Shown piece after piece: positions 12,670 through 13,075 of a stretch of DNA of 13,075 bases. The notes below the pieces were generated by a model. That model was not told where the DNA came from. It saw nothing but the letters and a program-made list of their open reading frames with translations, and did not search any database. How positions within the stretch are numbered: the first letter of the stretch is position 1; each line of letters begins with the position of its first letter. Origin of the DNA: Candidatus Woesearchaeota archaeon (lineage in GTDB: Archaea > Nanobdellota > Nanobdellia > Woesearchaeales > JAGVYJ01); assembly GCA_018303315.1 (NCBI GenBank), contig JAGVYJ010000005.1, forward strand, positions 1 to 13,075, written 5' to 3'. A program made the translations under genes and the position numbers.

Positions 12670-13011
12670 TTCAAGTTTCCTGATATATGTCTTGCCCCTT
12701 GGATGATTCATTCCGGCTCCCAATAGCACCAGAACTGCTAATGTAATTAGCGTTGAAATGCTGAACGAAGGCACTATCCTGTTTATGACAAACACAATCA
12801 GGCTGAACCATGCGATGCCTATGAACAATGCAAAAAAGAGCTTCTCCTCTGTGCTCAGGGAGAACGCATTAAGTATCAGGAAAAACGGCAAGGCGAAAAA
12901 GGCGAAAAAGGCGAGTATTGTCTTTGCCCCTGTCATCCCCAGGATTGAGAATGCAACAACGATTATGACAATGAATGCGATGCCGAGAAGGCCGTTTTCA
13001 TCCAGTTTCAT
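12652..13011 (-). CDS. Small four-helix membrane protein, family uncertain
   Basis: The 119-aa product is mostly hydrophobic, with four predicted helices at about 8-25, 30-50, 56-76 and 83-101, and a basic tail (RGKTYIRKLESLLKV). The loop between helices 2 and 3 (LSTEEKLFFAL) faintly recalls DUF1616-type membrane proteins, but I do not trust that match. The start is secure because GGAGGTG lies 4 nt upstream. The upstream gene runs into its first codons, so the two are probably co-transcribed. A link to glycan assembly is suggested only by position. Confidence 0.75.
   Translation of the reverse strand: MKLDENGLLGIAFIVIIVVAFSILGMTGAKTILAFFAFFALPFFLILNAFSLSTEEKLFFALFIGIAWFSLIVFVINRIVPSFSISTLITLAVLVLLGAGMNHPRGKTYIRKLESLLKV
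12892..12914 (+). repeat. 9-bp tandem repeat inside the membrane-protein gene
   Basis: GGCGAAAAA occurs twice in direct succession (12892-12909), followed by GGCGA. On the coding strand it gives the FAFFAFFA stretch of the second helix. Because the unit is 9 bp, copy changes would keep the frame. Confidence 0.6.
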
Positions 13012-13075
13012 TCAGCACCTCCACTGATTCGTTGAGCGCTGTGGCGTTCTGGTTCTCTGCTGCCAGCATTGTTAC
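12998..13075 (-). CDS. 3' tip of an unidentified gene running in from the right edge
   Basis: The minus strand is open from the window edge to a TGA at 12998-13000 and reads VTMLAAENQNATALNESVEVLNETG. The frame was chosen because its codons (CTG, GAG, AAC) fit the neighbours and the peptide is helix-like. An alternative frame ending in an ATGA overlap at 13008-13011 reads less like protein and uses CGA/CGC codons that are uncommon here. If correct, the gene overlaps the next start by 14 nt. Too short for identification. Confidence 0.5.
   Translation of the reverse strand, partial: VTMLAAENQNATALNESVEVLNETG
13016..13022 (-). promoter_or_regulatory. Perfect Shine-Dalgarno GGAGGTG
   Basis: GGAGGTG, the exact complement of the archaeal 16S 3' end, lies 4 nt before the ATG at 13011, within the coding tip of the upstream gene. 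It fixes this start and suggests internal genes of an operon are read with ribosome binding sites, unlike the leaderless starts at 8426 and 9145. Confidence 0.7.

Noticed and set aside
1..13075. CRISPR arrays, tRNA/rRNA genes, insertion sequences, integrases or attachment sites
   Set aside because: None were recognised by eye; no spaced repeats, transposase motifs or cloverleaf-like segments stood out.

Overview
This window looks archaeal and most likely comes from a small-genome DPANN-type archaeon (Woesearchaeota/Pacearchaeota-like; the phylum is inferred, not shown). The evidence is an AglB/STT3-type oligosaccharyltransferase, TTTAAA-like TATA boxes about 26-28 nt upstream of several start codons (leaderless transcripts), AGG as the dominant Arg codon, exported CARDB/cadherin-like surface proteins, and a DPM1-like glycosyltransferase next to a DUF2304 membrane protein.

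Left part (1-4777, all on the minus strand). Reading leftwards from a divergent promoter region at 4778-4974: a large exported Cys-rich protein with cadherin/Ig-like domains (2462-4777, 3' end frameshifted); a membrane-anchored surface protein with CARDB/NEW3-like domains (1018-2283) that shares one domain with it; a 219-aa protein with the HxxE...H...E layout of M14-type zinc deacylases (301-960); and the start of a small exported membrane protein that runs off the left edge (1-193).

Right part (4975-12669, plus strand). This is a protein N-glycosylation cluster. It begins with aglB, the oligosaccharyltransferase, from a TTG start behind a good Shine-Dalgarno sequence. The gene is broken by a frameshift near a (GA)4 tract. 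The downstream frame (7377-8393) carries the rest of the AglB extracellular region and then a clear FKBP-type peptidyl-prolyl isomerase domain. Restoring the frame gives one protein of about 1138 aa that joins glycan transfer and proline isomerisation. Then follow a polyprenyl-phosphate GT2 enzyme, a DUF2304 protein, and a tightly overlapping GT4-GT2-GT4 run. These would charge the lipid carrier, extend the glycan, and supply AglB with lipid-linked oligosaccharide.

Right edge (12652-13075, minus strand). A four-helix membrane protein runs convergently into the last glycosyltransferase. The 3' tip of another gene overlaps its start.

No tRNA, rRNA, CRISPR array, insertion sequence or integrase was seen. 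No gene-free stretch exceeds 300 bases. The most notable result is the oligosaccharyltransferase-FKBP fusion. The main caution is that two genes carry apparent frameshifts at short simple-sequence tracts, which may be assembly errors or real.
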